From an uncultured Hyphomicrobium sp. (GTDB taxonomy: Bacteria; Pseudomonadota; Alphaproteobacteria; Rhizobiales; Hyphomicrobiaceae): a stretch of 64,000 nt of DNA. The position numbers were made by a program, and so were the translations under genes. Within the stretch, counting starts at the first letter, position 1; the number at the start of each line of letters is the position of its first letter. Below are positions 16,637-25,507 of the stretch, piece after piece. The notes under the pieces were generated by a model. The model did not search any database, had not been told where the DNA came from, and worked only from the letters and a program-made list of their open reading frames with translations. The DNA is taken from NCBI GenBank assembly GCA_934555825.1, contig CAKTFJ010000004.1:124001-188000 (forward strand), given 5' to 3'.

Positions 16637-17494
16637 ATGAACCAGACCGAGCCGCTCCGGCCTTCCCCGCAGGCGCCCGCGCCTCAGCCCCTCGTCTTTT
16701 ACGGCGAGACGGTGGCGTCGCGCCTTCTGCTCGGAACGGCACTTTATCCCTCGCCGCACATCATGAGCGAAGCGGTGCGGGCGTCGGGCGCGGGTATCGT
16801 GACCGTGTCCCTCAGGCGCGAACAGGCGCGGGGACGCACGGGCCAGCGCTTTCTCGACCTCATCCGCGCGCTTTCCGTCCGTCTCCTGCCCAACACCGCC
16901 GGTTGCCGCACAGCACGCGAAGCAGTGACGACGGCGGAGATGGCGCGGGAGCTGCTCGACACCGACTGGATCAAGCTCGAAGTCATTGCCAACGACGACA
17001 CCTTGCAGCCCGATGTGTTCGGGCTTGCGGAAGCCGCGGAAGAGCTCGTGAAGCGCGGCTTCAAGGTGTTTCCATATATGACCGAGGATCTTTCCGTCGC
17101 AGACCGGCTGATCGCCGCCGGGTGCCAGGTGCTGATGCCCTGGGGCTCGCCCATCGGGACAGGGCGCGGACTTGCCAACCCGCAGGCCATCAAAACGCTG
17201 CGTGCTTACTACCCTGACGTGCCAATCGTGGTCGACGCGGGGATCGGTGCGCCCTCACACGCAGCGCAAGCACTCGAAATGGGCTGCGATGCGGTGCTGC
17301 TCAACACTGCCGTCGCGCGCGCGCAGGATCCGGTACGCATGGCGGCAGCGTTTGCGGCCGCCATCGATGCGGGCCGTTCGGCTTATGAAGCCGGCCTCAT
17401 TCAACCGAGCGACCGCGCGCAGCCCTCGACACCAGTCGCCGGTACGCCCTTCTTCGATCTCGGCCCTCATGGACCGGGATCCAAGCCGCTGTGA
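16637..17494 (+). CDS. thiG: thiazole synthase
   Basis: A 285-residue thiazole synthase that joins deoxyxylulose phosphate, dehydroglycine and sulfur from ThiS thiocarboxylate to form the thiazole phosphate of thiamine. The Schiff-base lysine is K113 in '[11 protein letters not shown]'. Other signatures are 'LLGTALYPS' and the phosphate-binding '[19 protein letters not shown]'. The enzyme is a TIM-barrel forming complexes with ThiS. The first 20 residues are Pro-rich and extra relative to many ThiG proteins. Part of the thiS-thiG-thiE operon, 11 bp after thiS and 7 bp before thiE. Confidence 0.96.
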   Translation: MNQTEPLRPSPQAPAPQPLVFYGETVASRLLLGTALYPSPHIMSEAVRASGAGIVTVSLRREQARGRTGQRFLDLIRALSVRLLPNTAGCRTAREAVTTAEMARELLDTDWIKLEVIANDDTLQPDVFGLAEAAEELVKRGFKVFPYMTEDLSVADRLIAAGCQVLMPWGSPIGTGRGLANPQAIKTLRAYYPDVPIVVDAGIGAPSHAAQALEMGCDAVLLNTAVARAQDPVRMAAAFAAAIDAGRSAYEAGLIQPSDRAQPSTPVAGTPFFDLGPHGPGSKPL

Positions 17495-17501
17495 GGCGCG
17501 C

Positions 17502-18122
17502 ATGATCTGTTCCAGCGTGCCCGACGTGTTCTATCCCATCGTACCCAGCGCGCTCTGGCTCGAACGGCTGGTGCCACTCGGTGTCAGAACCGTCCAGCTC
17601 CGCCTGAAGGACAGGACAGAGCGCGAAATCCGGCAGGAGATCGCCGCATCGATTTTGGTGGCGAAGACCGCGAATTGCCGCCTCATCGTCAACGATTACT
17701 GGGCGGCCGCCATCGACCTCGGCGCGACGGACGTGCATCTCGGACAGGAAGATCTTGCGACGGCCGATCTCGCTGCGTTGCGCAGGGCGGGGATCGCAGT
17801 CGGCATTTCTACGCACGACGAAGCCGAGCTTGAGACGGCGCTGGCGGCCGAGCCTGCTTACGTCGCGCTGGGCCCGATCTACGAAACCAAGCTCAAAGCG
17901 ATGAAGTGGGCGCCACAGGGGCTTGAGCGGATCGGTCAGTGGAAGAAGCGCATCGGCACTCTGCCGCTGGTCGCCATCGGCGGCATCACGCCGGAGCGCG
18001 CCGGGCCGGTGCTGAGCGCAGGGGCGGACAGCGTGGCGGTCATTACCGATTTCATGACTGCACCGCACCCTGAAGCGCGCGTGCGGCTGTGGCTCGATTG
18101 GGCGGCGACGGTACGCGTCTGA
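17502..18122 (+). CDS. thiE: thiamine phosphate synthase
   Basis: A 206-residue ThiE/TenI-family TIM-barrel. ThiE joins hydroxymethylpyrimidine diphosphate and thiazole phosphate to give thiamine phosphate. Readable signatures: 'VQLRLKD', 'VNDYWAAAIDLGATDVHLGQ', 'GISTHDEAE', 'LGPIYETK' and 'VAIGGITPE', all with the residues that bind diphosphate and the thiazole phosphate. The ATG at 17502 has GAGG just upstream and follows the thiG stop by 7 bp; an in-frame ATG at 17469 would overlap thiG. TenI (an isomerase) is the main alternative within the family, but the intact diphosphate-binding motifs favour ThiE. Confidence 0.93.
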   Translation: MICSSVPDVFYPIVPSALWLERLVPLGVRTVQLRLKDRTEREIRQEIAASILVAKTANCRLIVNDYWAAAIDLGATDVHLGQEDLATADLAALRRAGIAVGISTHDEAELETALAAEPAYVALGPIYETKLKAMKWAPQGLERIGQWKKRIGTLPLVAIGGITPERAGPVLSAGADSVAVITDFMTAPHPEARVRLWLDWAATVRV

Positions 18123-18182
18123 TCGTTCGGCTCTTCGTTCGACTTTGGCTTGATCGCTCTCTGGCGTGCGCTTCGAGCGCTG

Positions 18183-18590
18183 TTAGCGCAACGGCTTCCA
18201 GTCGGGATGATCGAAGCGCTGGGCATAGATGGTGAGCGAGTCGTCCACGATCAGCATTCCGTCCATCGCTTCCATCGGATCGGAGCCCGCAACCGCAACC
18301 GCGCCACGCTCGATATAGCCTGCGAGTTTCACGATCTCCTCGCGCGCCTCTCCGGTCATCTGCGTATCGGCTTTGATCCGCTCCACTGAGGATTTGACCT
18401 TCCCGTGGTAGGCGCGTGCGTCAGCCGGCGGCATCCGACGATGCGTGACGAGCGTGTAGGCATTCACGGTCAAATCCCGGATGGTCGTCATTTCCTTTCT
18501 GACGACGTCGTCCGTCGCGAGCTTTGCGGGCTGAGCGAGCGCGGTGGCCGTGAACATGACCGCCGCCAGCAGAAGCCAGAGTTTCCGCAT
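18183..18590 (-). CDS. small periplasmic protein of unknown function
   Basis: A 135-residue protein with a clear Sec signal peptide ('[20 protein letters not shown]', cleavage after ALA) followed by a mostly helical mature part of about 115 residues with no cysteine. I do not recognise the family. It is the second gene after purD: its ATG overlaps the purD stop as TAATG (18588-18592), so translation is probably coupled and the two share a transcript, which says little about function. The middle part ('MRMPPADARAYHGKVKSSVER', abridged) is Lys/Arg-rich and could be a four-helix bundle like the cytochrome c' or CpxP-like small periplasmic folds; that is a guess from helix pattern only. Confidence 0.75.
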   Translation of the reverse strand: MRKLWLLLAAVMFTATALAQPAKLATDDVVRKEMTTIRDLTVNAYTLVTHRRMPPADARAYHGKVKSSVERIKADTQMTGEAREEIVKLAGYIERGAVAVAGSDPMEAMDGMLIVDDSLTIYAQRFDHPDWKPLR

Positions 18591-19876
18591 TACGTGTCGC
18601 TCCCCTTCTCTCGCGCAACCGCGCGCCAGCCGATGTCGCGGCGATAGAAGCCGCCCGGCCAATCGATCTTCGCAATCGCCTCGTAGGCGCGGGCTTGCGC
18701 TTCGGCGACCGTCGCGCCGAGAGCCGTTACGTTCAGCACGCGGCCGCCGTTCGCGAGAATGCGGTCTCCCTCGCGCGTCGTGCCGGCGTGAAAGATCTCG
18801 ACGCCAGCCACCCCACGCGCCGCGTCGAGACCCTTGATCTCGGTGCCCTTCTCCGGCGTTCCGGGATACCCCTTGGCGGCGAGAACAACCGTCAGTGCAG
18901 CATCGTCGTTCCAGCGCAGGTCGAACGCGTCGAGCACGCCATCGGCCGTGGCCAGCATTCCGGCCAGCAGGTCCGATTTGAGGCGCAGCATCAGCACCTG
19001 CGTTTCCGGATCGCCGAAGCGCACGTTGTATTCGATAAGCTGCGGGCCCTTGGCCGTGATCATGAGGCCCGCGAAGAGAACGCCCTTGAAAGGCGTGCCG
19101 CGTGCTGCCATGGCGGCGACCGTGGGGCGGATGATTTCGTCCATCGTGCGCGCGACCATGTCGGGCGTCATGATGGGCGCGGGCGAATAGGCGCCCATGC
19201 CGCCCGTGTTGGGACCGGTGTCACCGTCACCCACGCGCTTGTGATCCTGCGCGGTTGCGAGCGCAAGCGCGGTCGTGCCGTCGCAGAGCGCGAAGAAGCT
19301 CGCCTCCTCGCCATCGAGAAATTCCTCGATGACGACTTCCGCACCGGCCGCGCCAAACGCACCTTCGAAGCAGGCGTCGATGGCGGCTTCCGCCTCCTGG
19401 CGCGTCATCGCGACGACAACGCCCTTGCCTGCCGCGAGGCCATCGGCCTTGACGACAATCGGAACGGGCTGCGTCGAGAGATAGGCCTTGGCGGACGAGG
19501 CATCGCGGAAGCGGCCATAGGCGCCGGTCGGAATGCCGGCTTCACGGCAGAGATCCTTCGTGAAGCCCTTAGACCCTTCGAGTTGGGCCGCCGCCTTGGA
19601 CGGGGCGAAATGCTTGATGCCGGCTGCCTTCAAGGTGTCGCCGAGCCCTGCCACGAGCGGCGCTTCGGGGCCAACGACGACAAACCAAATGTCATGCTCT
19701 TCGATAAATCGGAGCACCGCCTCATGATCGGCAACATCGAGCGCAACACATTCGGCGACCTCGGCGATGCCTGCGTTGCCGGGCGCGGCGTAGAGCTTCG
19801 TCAGCAGCGGACTGGCTGAGAGCGCCCAGGCGAGCGCGTGCTCCCGCCCTCCGCCTCCAATCAGTAGAACGTTCAT
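18590..19876 (-). CDS. purD: phosphoribosylamine-glycine ligase
   Basis: A 428-residue ATP-grasp enzyme that makes glycinamide ribonucleotide from phosphoribosylamine, glycine and ATP, the second step of purine synthesis. Signatures: '[17 protein letters not shown]' at the N-terminus, '[13 protein letters not shown]', '[10 protein letters not shown]', 'GGMGAYSP' and '[13 protein letters not shown]'. Length fits. The ATG at 19876 is chosen because conserved sequence begins at the first residue. The gene is divergent from xseA with 85 bp between starts, and is coupled (TAATG) to the small periplasmic protein gene downstream. Confidence 0.97.
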   Translation of the reverse strand: MNVLLIGGGGREHALAWALSASPLLTKLYAAPGNAGIAEVAECVALDVADHEAVLRFIEEHDIWFVVVGPEAPLVAGLGDTLKAAGIKHFAPSKAAAQLEGSKGFTKDLCREAGIPTGAYGRFRDASSAKAYLSTQPVPIVVKADGLAAGKGVVVAMTRQEAEAAIDACFEGAFGAAGAEVVIEEFLDGEEASFFALCDGTTALALATAQDHKRVGDGDTGPNTGGMGAYSPAPIMTPDMVARTMDEIIRPTVAAMAARGTPFKGVLFAGLMITAKGPQLIEYNVRFGDPETQVLMLRLKSDLLAGMLATADGVLDAFDLRWNDDAALTVVLAAKGYPGTPEKGTEIKGLDAARGVAGVEIFHAGTTREGDRILANGGRVLNVTALGATVAEAQARAYEAIAKIDWPGGFYRRDIGWRAVAREKGSDT

Positions 19877-19961
19877 GTTTATGAGGGCCCTGGCCGTCTT
19901 GGATGGGATTTCTCCCATCGTGTATCATGGATCGTTCGGCAGACAAGCAAGGACCCGATTC

Positions 19962-21707
19962 GTGGCGCGAACTCCCTCCCCAGCCCCTGCACAATCCGGA
20001 AACGTGGCCGAATTCTCGGTCTCGGAGCTTTCGAACGCGATCAAGCGTGCGCTCGAGGACGGATTTGGGCACGTGCGGCTACGGGGCGAGATCTCGGGCT
20101 ATCGGGGACCACACGCTTCCGGGCATTGCTATTTCGCGCTCAAGGACGAGAAGGCGCGTATCGATGCGGTCGTGTGGCGCGGCGTATGGGGGCGGCTCCG
20201 CTTCAAGCCCGAAGAGGGCATGGAGGTGATCGCCACGGGGAAGATCTCCTCGTTCCCCGGCTCCTCCAAATATCAGATCGTCATCGAACAGATCGAGCCC
20301 GCGGGGCTCGGCGCGCTGATGGCGCAGCTTGAAGAGCGCAAGCGCCGCCTCACGGACGAAGGGTTGTTCTCGGACGAGCGCAAAAAGCCGCTCCCCTTCC
20401 TGCCGCGCGTCGTCGGCATCGTCACAAGCCCGACGGGCGCTGTGATCCGCGACATGCTGCACGGCTTCACGGAGCGCTTTCCCACGCGCGTAATCGTATG
20501 GCCGGTGCGCGTGCAAGGCGAAGGCAGCGCGGCGGAAGTTGCCCGCGCCGTGCAGGGGTTCAACGCATTGGCTGGCGACGGCCCCGTGCCACGCCCTGAC
20601 GTGCTGATCGTGGCCCGCGGCGGCGGCAGTCTCGAAGATCTATGGAGCTTCAACGACGAAACGGTTGTGCGTGCGGTGGCGGCGAGCGGCATTCCTGTCA
20701 TCTCGGCCGTCGGGCACGAGACCGATTGGACGCTGATCGATCTCGCTGCGGATGCCCGCGCACCGACGCCAACAAAGGCGGCCGAGTGGGCCGTACCCAA
20801 ATATGCCGACCTCATCGAGCAATCGGGCAAGCTCGGGCTTCGGCTGACGGTTGCCGTGCGGCGTGTGCTCGATGCCTTGCGGCGGGATTTAAGGTCGGCC
20901 GCACGCGGCCTCCCACGCGTGGAAGATCTCGCAGCCCTGCCGCGCCAGCGCCTCGACAGCGTCGCGCATCGCCTCGACGGCGCGCTCCGCGCACGGGTGC
21001 AGCGCTGCCATACGCGTTTCTTCCAGGTGGCCGGGCGGCTGCCTCATCCGCGCACCCTCGTTCTTCATCCGCGCCGTGCCCTCGACACGACGAGCGCGCG
21101 GCTCGGGCGTGCACTTTCGGCCAACACGCAAGCCCACCATACGCGTCACGTACGCATCACGGCGCGCCTCTCTCCGGGGCTGCTCTTCAACAGGCTGCAT
21201 CGCGTCGCAGATCGCCTCGACAATCTCGACCGGCGCGCGCGCGAGTGCCTCGGGCGGACGGCATCGGTGCGACGAGCGCGGCTCGAGCGGGCGTCGGGGC
21301 GCTTGCAACCGGCGCCTATCCGACAGCGAGTCGAGCGGTGCCAGGAGCGGCTGGACGCGTTGACGCGGCGGGCACGCCTCGCGGTCGGCGGCCGCCTGGT
21401 GCAGCATCGCAACGCGCTCGGCGGGCAGGCCAAGATGCTCGGCTCGCTCGGCTATCAGAGCGTACTCGCGCGGGGCTTCGCGCTCGTGCGGGATGCGGAC
21501 GGGGCGATGGTGCGCGCGGCGCGGGCCGTCACCGCCGGCCAGGTGCTCGAAATCGAGTTCGCGGACGGGCGGATCAAAGCGGACGCGCGCGAAAGCGGTG
21601 GCGGAAGTGCGCAGACCATGCAATCCGAGCCCCCGTCAACCACTTCGGCCACGCCTGCGGCCCGGCCGAATAAGGGATCGCGCGGCGGGCAGGGGTCCCT
21701 GTTCTAA
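19962..21707 (+). CDS. xseA: exodeoxyribonuclease VII large subunit
   Basis: A 581-residue XseA, the catalytic subunit of exonuclease VII, which degrades single-stranded DNA to acid-soluble oligonucleotides. An N-terminal OB fold ('VRLRGEISGYRGPHASGHCYFALKD' region, abridged) precedes the catalytic domain with 'GIVTSPTGAVIRD', 'IVARGGGSLEDLWSFNDE' and 'SAVGHETDWTLIDLAADARAPTP'. Then come several tandem helical units of about 42-48 residues (roughly residues 300-460, beginning 'GRLPHP', 'ARLSPG', 'GRLQPA'), longer than in E. coli XseA (456 residues). No ATG suits the start; GTG at 19962 has AAGGA eight bases upstream. The small subunit xseB is not in the window. A long Ser/Pro-rich tail ends the protein. 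Confidence 0.94.
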   Translation: MARTPSPAPAQSGNVAEFSVSELSNAIKRALEDGFGHVRLRGEISGYRGPHASGHCYFALKDEKARIDAVVWRGVWGRLRFKPEEGMEVIATGKISSFPGSSKYQIVIEQIEPAGLGALMAQLEERKRRLTDEGLFSDERKKPLPFLPRVVGIVTSPTGAVIRDMLHGFTERFPTRVIVWPVRVQGEGSAAEVARAVQGFNALAGDGPVPRPDVLIVARGGGSLEDLWSFNDETVVRAVAASGIPVISAVGHETDWTLIDLAADARAPTPTKAAEWAVPKYADLIEQSGKLGLRLTVAVRRVLDALRRDLRSAARGLPRVEDLAALPRQRLDSVAHRLDGALRARVQRCHTRFFQVAGRLPHPRTLVLHPRRALDTTSARLGRALSANTQAHHTRHVRITARLSPGLLFNRLHRVADRLDNLDRRARECLGRTASVRRARLERASGRLQPAPIRQRVERCQERLDALTRRARLAVGGRLVQHRNALGGQAKMLGSLGYQSVLARGFALVRDADGAMVRAARAVTAGQVLEIEFADGRIKADARESGGGSAQTMQSEPPSTTSATPAARPNKGSRGGQGSLF

Positions 21708-21839
21708 CTAAATCGGCAATCCATGCCTTGACGCCGCGCCTCCGATTGGCGATTTCAACGGAACCCTCGATCCGTTTCCCTCGAAATTTGGGTCGATTTT
21801 GCAGCCCCGCCCTCTTGGGCGTTCCGGAGCAGAGCTTTG

Positions 21840-22088
21840 ATGAACCGCTTCGACAAGCTGTTCGGCATGCGCGGCGAAGCGCAGGTGCGCTATCTCGACG
21901 GCGAATTCCAGGTCATCTCGCCGGGCGAGTTCGTGCGCTGTGCCGTGACCGGCCAGCAAATCGACCTCACCGATCTACGCTACTGGAACGTCGAGTTGCA
22001 GGAAGCCTATGCGTCGGCCGACATCTCGTTCGACCGCTATCTTCAGTCGATCGGAAAGACACGCTCGGCGCCTGAAAGCGAGGCCTAG
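21840..22088 (+). CDS. DUF2093 domain-containing protein
   Basis: An 82-residue protein of the DUF2093 family, found mainly in Hyphomicrobiales. It contains a compact beta-rich core: 'YLDGEFQVISPGEFVRCAVTG', then 'IDLTDLRYWNVELQEAY'. No function is known. The ATG at 21840 has GGAGC upstream. It follows xseA by 132 bp on the same strand and converges on lpxK; genes of this family are often neighbours of lpxK and waaA in related bacteria, so a role linked to the envelope is conceivable but unproven. Confidence 0.87.
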   Translation: MNRFDKLFGMRGEAQVRYLDGEFQVISPGEFVRCAVTGQQIDLTDLRYWNVELQEAYASADISFDRYLQSIGKTRSAPESEA

Positions 22089-22116
22089 AGTTGTAGAGCT
22101 GTGGCGTCTGACAAGG

Positions 22117-23160
22117 CTAGGCGCGCGCACCGGCTTTGAGAGCGCCATCGATCAGCGAATGCAGGCGCACGAGATCGCGCCCCTCGAACGTCACCTCGAT
22201 GGGAAGTGTCCGCGAGCGCTCTCTGAGTTCGGCCAGAGCGCCCGTCGCACCGGCCAGCCGCGCAAGATCCTTCTCCGTCGTCGCAAGCTGTGCACCCGTT
22301 GCCTCTGCCTCCGAGAGCAGGCTTTCCGCTTCCTTCTCTGTGAATGCGTGGTGATCGGGGAATGCGCGGGTTTGGAGCCCTTCGGGACCGAAGCTCTCCA
22401 AGAGGCGGAAGAAGCGTCCCGGGTTCGCGATGCCCGCGTAGGCGAGGATCTGGGCGCCGGAAATCCAATCCGTCTCTCCGCTCGGCGTGACGGCACCGCG
22501 CAGGACGGGGCCGGGAAAGCGCTTCTTCAGATCTTCGAAAATCGGAGACGGGCCTTCCGGCGGATCCTCGCCGATCACGACGATGCAGTCGACGTGTCCA
22601 AGCTGAAACTCGAGCCGCGCACGCAGCGGCCCAGCCGGAAACACATGGCCGTTGCCAAAACCACGCCGCGCATCGACGAGCGCAATCTTGAGATCCTTCT
22701 CCACGGACGGATTTTGCAAGCCATCGTCCATCACAACGGCGTCGATGGCGCCTTCGCGCTCGATGGCGGCAAGTCCCGCGGCACGGTCACGCGAGATCAT
22801 GACGCGAGCGTCCTTCGCGATGAGAAGCGGTTCGTCGCCGGCTTCGCTGGCCGAGTGGCGCGCGGGATCGACCCAGACAGGGCCTGAAAGCGATCCGCCA
22901 TAACCGCGCGTCAGGCAGGCAGACGCTACACCGCGCGCGGCAAACGTTTCGAGGAGAAAACGCGAGAGCGGCGTCTTGCCCGTTCCGCCGACCGTGAAGT
23001 TACCAATGCAGATCACGGGGAGTTTTGCGCGATAGGGCCTCGCCGCTCGAAAGCGCCGCTCGACCGCCCAGCCGTACAGGCTGCCCAGCGGAGACAACAG
23101 GCGCGACACAACTTGCGAGCCCTCGGTGGCGTACCACCATGAGGGCTCGTCAAGACGCAC
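22117..23160 (-). CDS. lpxK: tetraacyldisaccharide 4'-kinase
   Basis: A 347-residue LpxK, which phosphorylates the 4' position of tetraacyldisaccharide 1-phosphate to make lipid IVA at the inner membrane. The unusual Walker A 'GNFTVGGTGKT' is at residues 53-63 and 'DDGLQNPSVEKDL' carries the catalytic and metal-binding acids. An N-terminal hydrophobic segment (about 17-35) anchors it. The start is taken as GTG at 23160, which overlaps the end of the upstream kdtA fusion gene by 11 bp and begins with the conserved 'DEPSWWY'; longer readings intrude further into kdtA. The overlap implies translational coupling, so kinase and Kdo transferase are made together. Confidence 0.95.
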   Translation of the reverse strand: MRLDEPSWWYATEGSQVVSRLLSPLGSLYGWAVERRFRAARPYRAKLPVICIGNFTVGGTGKTPLSRFLLETFAARGVASACLTRGYGGSLSGPVWVDPARHSASEAGDEPLLIAKDARVMISRDRAAGLAAIEREGAIDAVVMDDGLQNPSVEKDLKIALVDARRGFGNGHVFPAGPLRARLEFQLGHVDCIVVIGEDPPEGPSPIFEDLKKRFPGPVLRGAVTPSGETDWISGAQILAYAGIANPGRFFRLLESFGPEGLQTRAFPDHHAFTEKEAESLLSEAEATGAQLATTEKDLARLAGATGALAELRERSRTLPIEVTFEGRDLVRLHSLIDGALKAGARA

Positions 23161-25180
23161 GGCGCACTCCCGTTTGAGCGGGCAAAAGACCGAGAAGCGC
23201 CACGACCGTCCGATCAAGCGCGCCGGCGAGCGACGCAATGGCAGACGAGGCGCCCGTCCTCATGCCGTCGAGGGCGCGGTCATCGGTGAGAAGCAGCGAC
23301 ACCGCCTGCGCGAGCTCGTCGGGCGACGCAACCTCGCGCACGCCCTTGTGGCGGATGAGGGCACGATAGAAATCGCGGAAGTTCGTCCAATGCGGGCCGG
23401 TCAGAACCGCGGCTCCGTGGCCGATGGCTTCAATCGGGTTCTGCCCGCCGCGGGCGATCAGCGAACCGCCAACGAAGGCAACCTTGGTGAGCGCATAGAG
23501 GGTGCCGAGCTCGCCGATGGTATCTGCGACGTAGATGTCCGTCGCCGCGTCGGGGAGCTCGCCCAACGAGCGGCGCGCAACCTTGAGGCCGCGCGCGGCG
23601 AGCATATCGGCGATCGCCTTGCCGCGCTCGGGATGGCGGGGGGCGATAATCGTGCAGACGTTCGGAATGCGCTTTGCCACGATCTCATGCGCCTTGGCCA
23701 CACTCTCCTCTTCGGGATCGTGCGTGCTTGCAGCCACGAACACAGGACGGCCGGAAAGCGCGCGCGTGAGGCTTTCCAGCGCGGCTGCATCGACCAGCGG
23801 CGGCGGCGCGTCGATCTTGAGATTGCCGAGCACCTCGACGTGCCGCGCGCCGAGGTTGTCGATGAGACGGCCCACCGGCTCGCTCTGCGCCAAGATCATG
23901 TCGAAGCGAGAGAACAGCGGGCGCGCGACGCTGCCAAAGCGCGCCCACCGCTTGGCACTGCGCGCCGACATGCGTGCGTTTACGAGCGCGAGGGGCACAC
24001 CGGCATGCGACGTCTCGATGATGAGGTTCGGCCAGATTTCGCTTTCCGCGAACACGGCGAGATCGGGTTTCCAGTGATCGAGAAACGCCTGCACGTATTT
24101 GGGAACGTCAAGCACCACGAACTGATGCAGCGCGCGGGGCGGAAGGCGACGTTTCGCAAGGGCGGCCGACGTCAGCGTGCCGGTGGTGAGAAGAACGTTG
24201 AGATCTGGACGCTCCGCGAGCATCCGCTCGATCACGGGGAGCACCGCATTGGTCTCGCCGACGCTTGCCGCATGAAACCAAGCGAGCGAACCTTCAGGCC
24301 GCGGCAAGCTTGCCTCGCCATAGCGCTCACCGCGGCGGCCGGGGTCTTCCTTGCCCTGGCGGCCGCGAATGGAAAGAAGAAGGGGTGCCGCGAAACGCAC
24401 AAGGCTTGTGCCGCCTTGATACGCCTTCAGCAGAAGGCCCACGGGCGCGCGCTCCGTCGAGCGCGGTGCGGGGCCTCGCGGTGTCGCGCGCGCGATGTTG
24501 CCGCCGACCGTCCGATACGCGCGCACGGTCACTTCGTTCATCGCGTCCTCGACCGTGCGCCGACATTCTTCCAACTGTGCGTCGGTGGCGTCGGCCGGCA
24601 CCCAAATCGGATCGCCGATGACATAGACCAACTTGGAGAACGGCAGATTGATCGTCATCCGGCTCCACGTGTTGAGCGCGATGAAGCGCGACGTCGCGAC
24701 TGCGTACGGCACGATGGGGCGGCCGGAAAATTTGGCGAGCGTGACGATGCCGGTGCCTGCACGGCGCGCGGGGCCCGGCGGGACGTCCGCCGTCATCGCG
24801 AGCGTGCTACCCTCTTCGAGCAGGCGCATGGAGGTGCGGAGCGCGGACGCCCCGCCTCTGTCGCGACGGCGATGACCGGCACCAGCGCCTCTCACGACGT
24901 TGATATTGAAAGAGCGAAGCAGGACTCGCACGGCCGACGCATCCTTGTGCCGAGCGACCATGGCCGACACCGGAAACGCGCCAATGTGCAGCGTGGGCAT
25001 GAGAAAAAACTGCCCGTGCCACATCGCGAGAATATAGGGATGCAAAGCTGCCGCGCGCGCGCGGGCATCGGGGGGATCGTAAGTGACCTTGGACGTGGCT
25101 AACACGAGGCGCGTGTAGCCTGCCGCGAGCGTGCCGAGGAGCCTGCCGAATAACGGCTCTTGGTGTGGCGATTGTGCCAT
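23150..25180 (-). CDS. waaA: fused DUF374 lysophospholipid acyltransferase-like protein and Kdo transferase (KdtA/WaaA)
   Basis: A 676-residue fusion. Residues about 10-225 are a DUF374 domain, an LpxL-like acyltransferase relative ('ILAMWHGQFFLMPTLH', 'MTADVPPGPARRAGTGIVTLA', 'RPIVPYAVAT'). After a Pro/Arg linker, residues about 245-676 are a complete Kdo transferase: 'GKEDPGRRGERYG', 'WFHAASVGE' with the catalytic glutamate E309, 'AESEIWPNLI' and 'GGSLIARGGQNPIEAI'. KdtA adds Kdo to lipid IVA at the cytoplasmic face of the inner membrane. The two domains are normally separate genes, often adjacent. The ATG at 25180 has GAGGA about ten bases upstream; a frame extension to 25351 has no support. 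lpxK follows with 11 bp overlap. Confidence 0.93.
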   Translation of the reverse strand: MAQSPHQEPLFGRLLGTLAAGYTRLVLATSKVTYDPPDARARAAALHPYILAMWHGQFFLMPTLHIGAFPVSAMVARHKDASAVRVLLRSFNINVVRGAGAGHRRRDRGGASALRTSMRLLEEGSTLAMTADVPPGPARRAGTGIVTLAKFSGRPIVPYAVATSRFIALNTWSRMTINLPFSKLVYVIGDPIWVPADATDAQLEECRRTVEDAMNEVTVRAYRTVGGNIARATPRGPAPRSTERAPVGLLLKAYQGGTSLVRFAAPLLLSIRGRQGKEDPGRRGERYGEASLPRPEGSLAWFHAASVGETNAVLPVIERMLAERPDLNVLLTTGTLTSAALAKRRLPPRALHQFVVLDVPKYVQAFLDHWKPDLAVFAESEIWPNLIIETSHAGVPLALVNARMSARSAKRWARFGSVARPLFSRFDMILAQSEPVGRLIDNLGARHVEVLGNLKIDAPPPLVDAAALESLTRALSGRPVFVAASTHDPEEESVAKAHEIVAKRIPNVCTIIAPRHPERGKAIADMLAARGLKVARRSLGELPDAATDIYVADTIGELGTLYALTKVAFVGGSLIARGGQNPIEAIGHGAAVLTGPHWTNFRDFYRALIRHKGVREVASPDELAQAVSLLLTDDRALDGMRTGASSAIASLAGALDRTVVALLGLLPAQTGVRRAS

Positions 25181-25507
25181 CGATCGGCTTTCCTCGCCTC
25201 CCCCTGCTTCAGCCGCAAGCGCTTCCGACGACGTGCTGCCGGCCAATTTCCTATAGGGATTGTCTCCTAAACGCAACCACTTCGGCCCGATTGCACACCC
25301 GCAACCGGGCGACATGCACATGGATTGGACGCTCGAACAAACCAAGAGCAAAGTCGTGCCGACACCGTAAGCAGATGCATCCTCCCGGAAGGTGAGATCA
25401 GCGGATCAACAAGATGTTCGACAGGCCGTGCCCTCTAGTGATACCCAGCCGCTGGTCAGACAGCCGCCCCACGGCTGCGGCGACCGGAAACGGGCGCCTC
25501 TCGGGAA
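25181..25507. other. 327-bp divergent intergenic region
   Basis: This gap separates the minus-strand kdtA fusion gene from the plus-strand phosphatase gene. No gene is recognisable. On the minus strand TTGCGT (25276-25271), 15 bases, then TATAGG (25255-25250) could be a promoter for the kdtA-lpxK operon; the spacing is short, so this is weak. Nothing else stands out. Confidence 0.35.
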
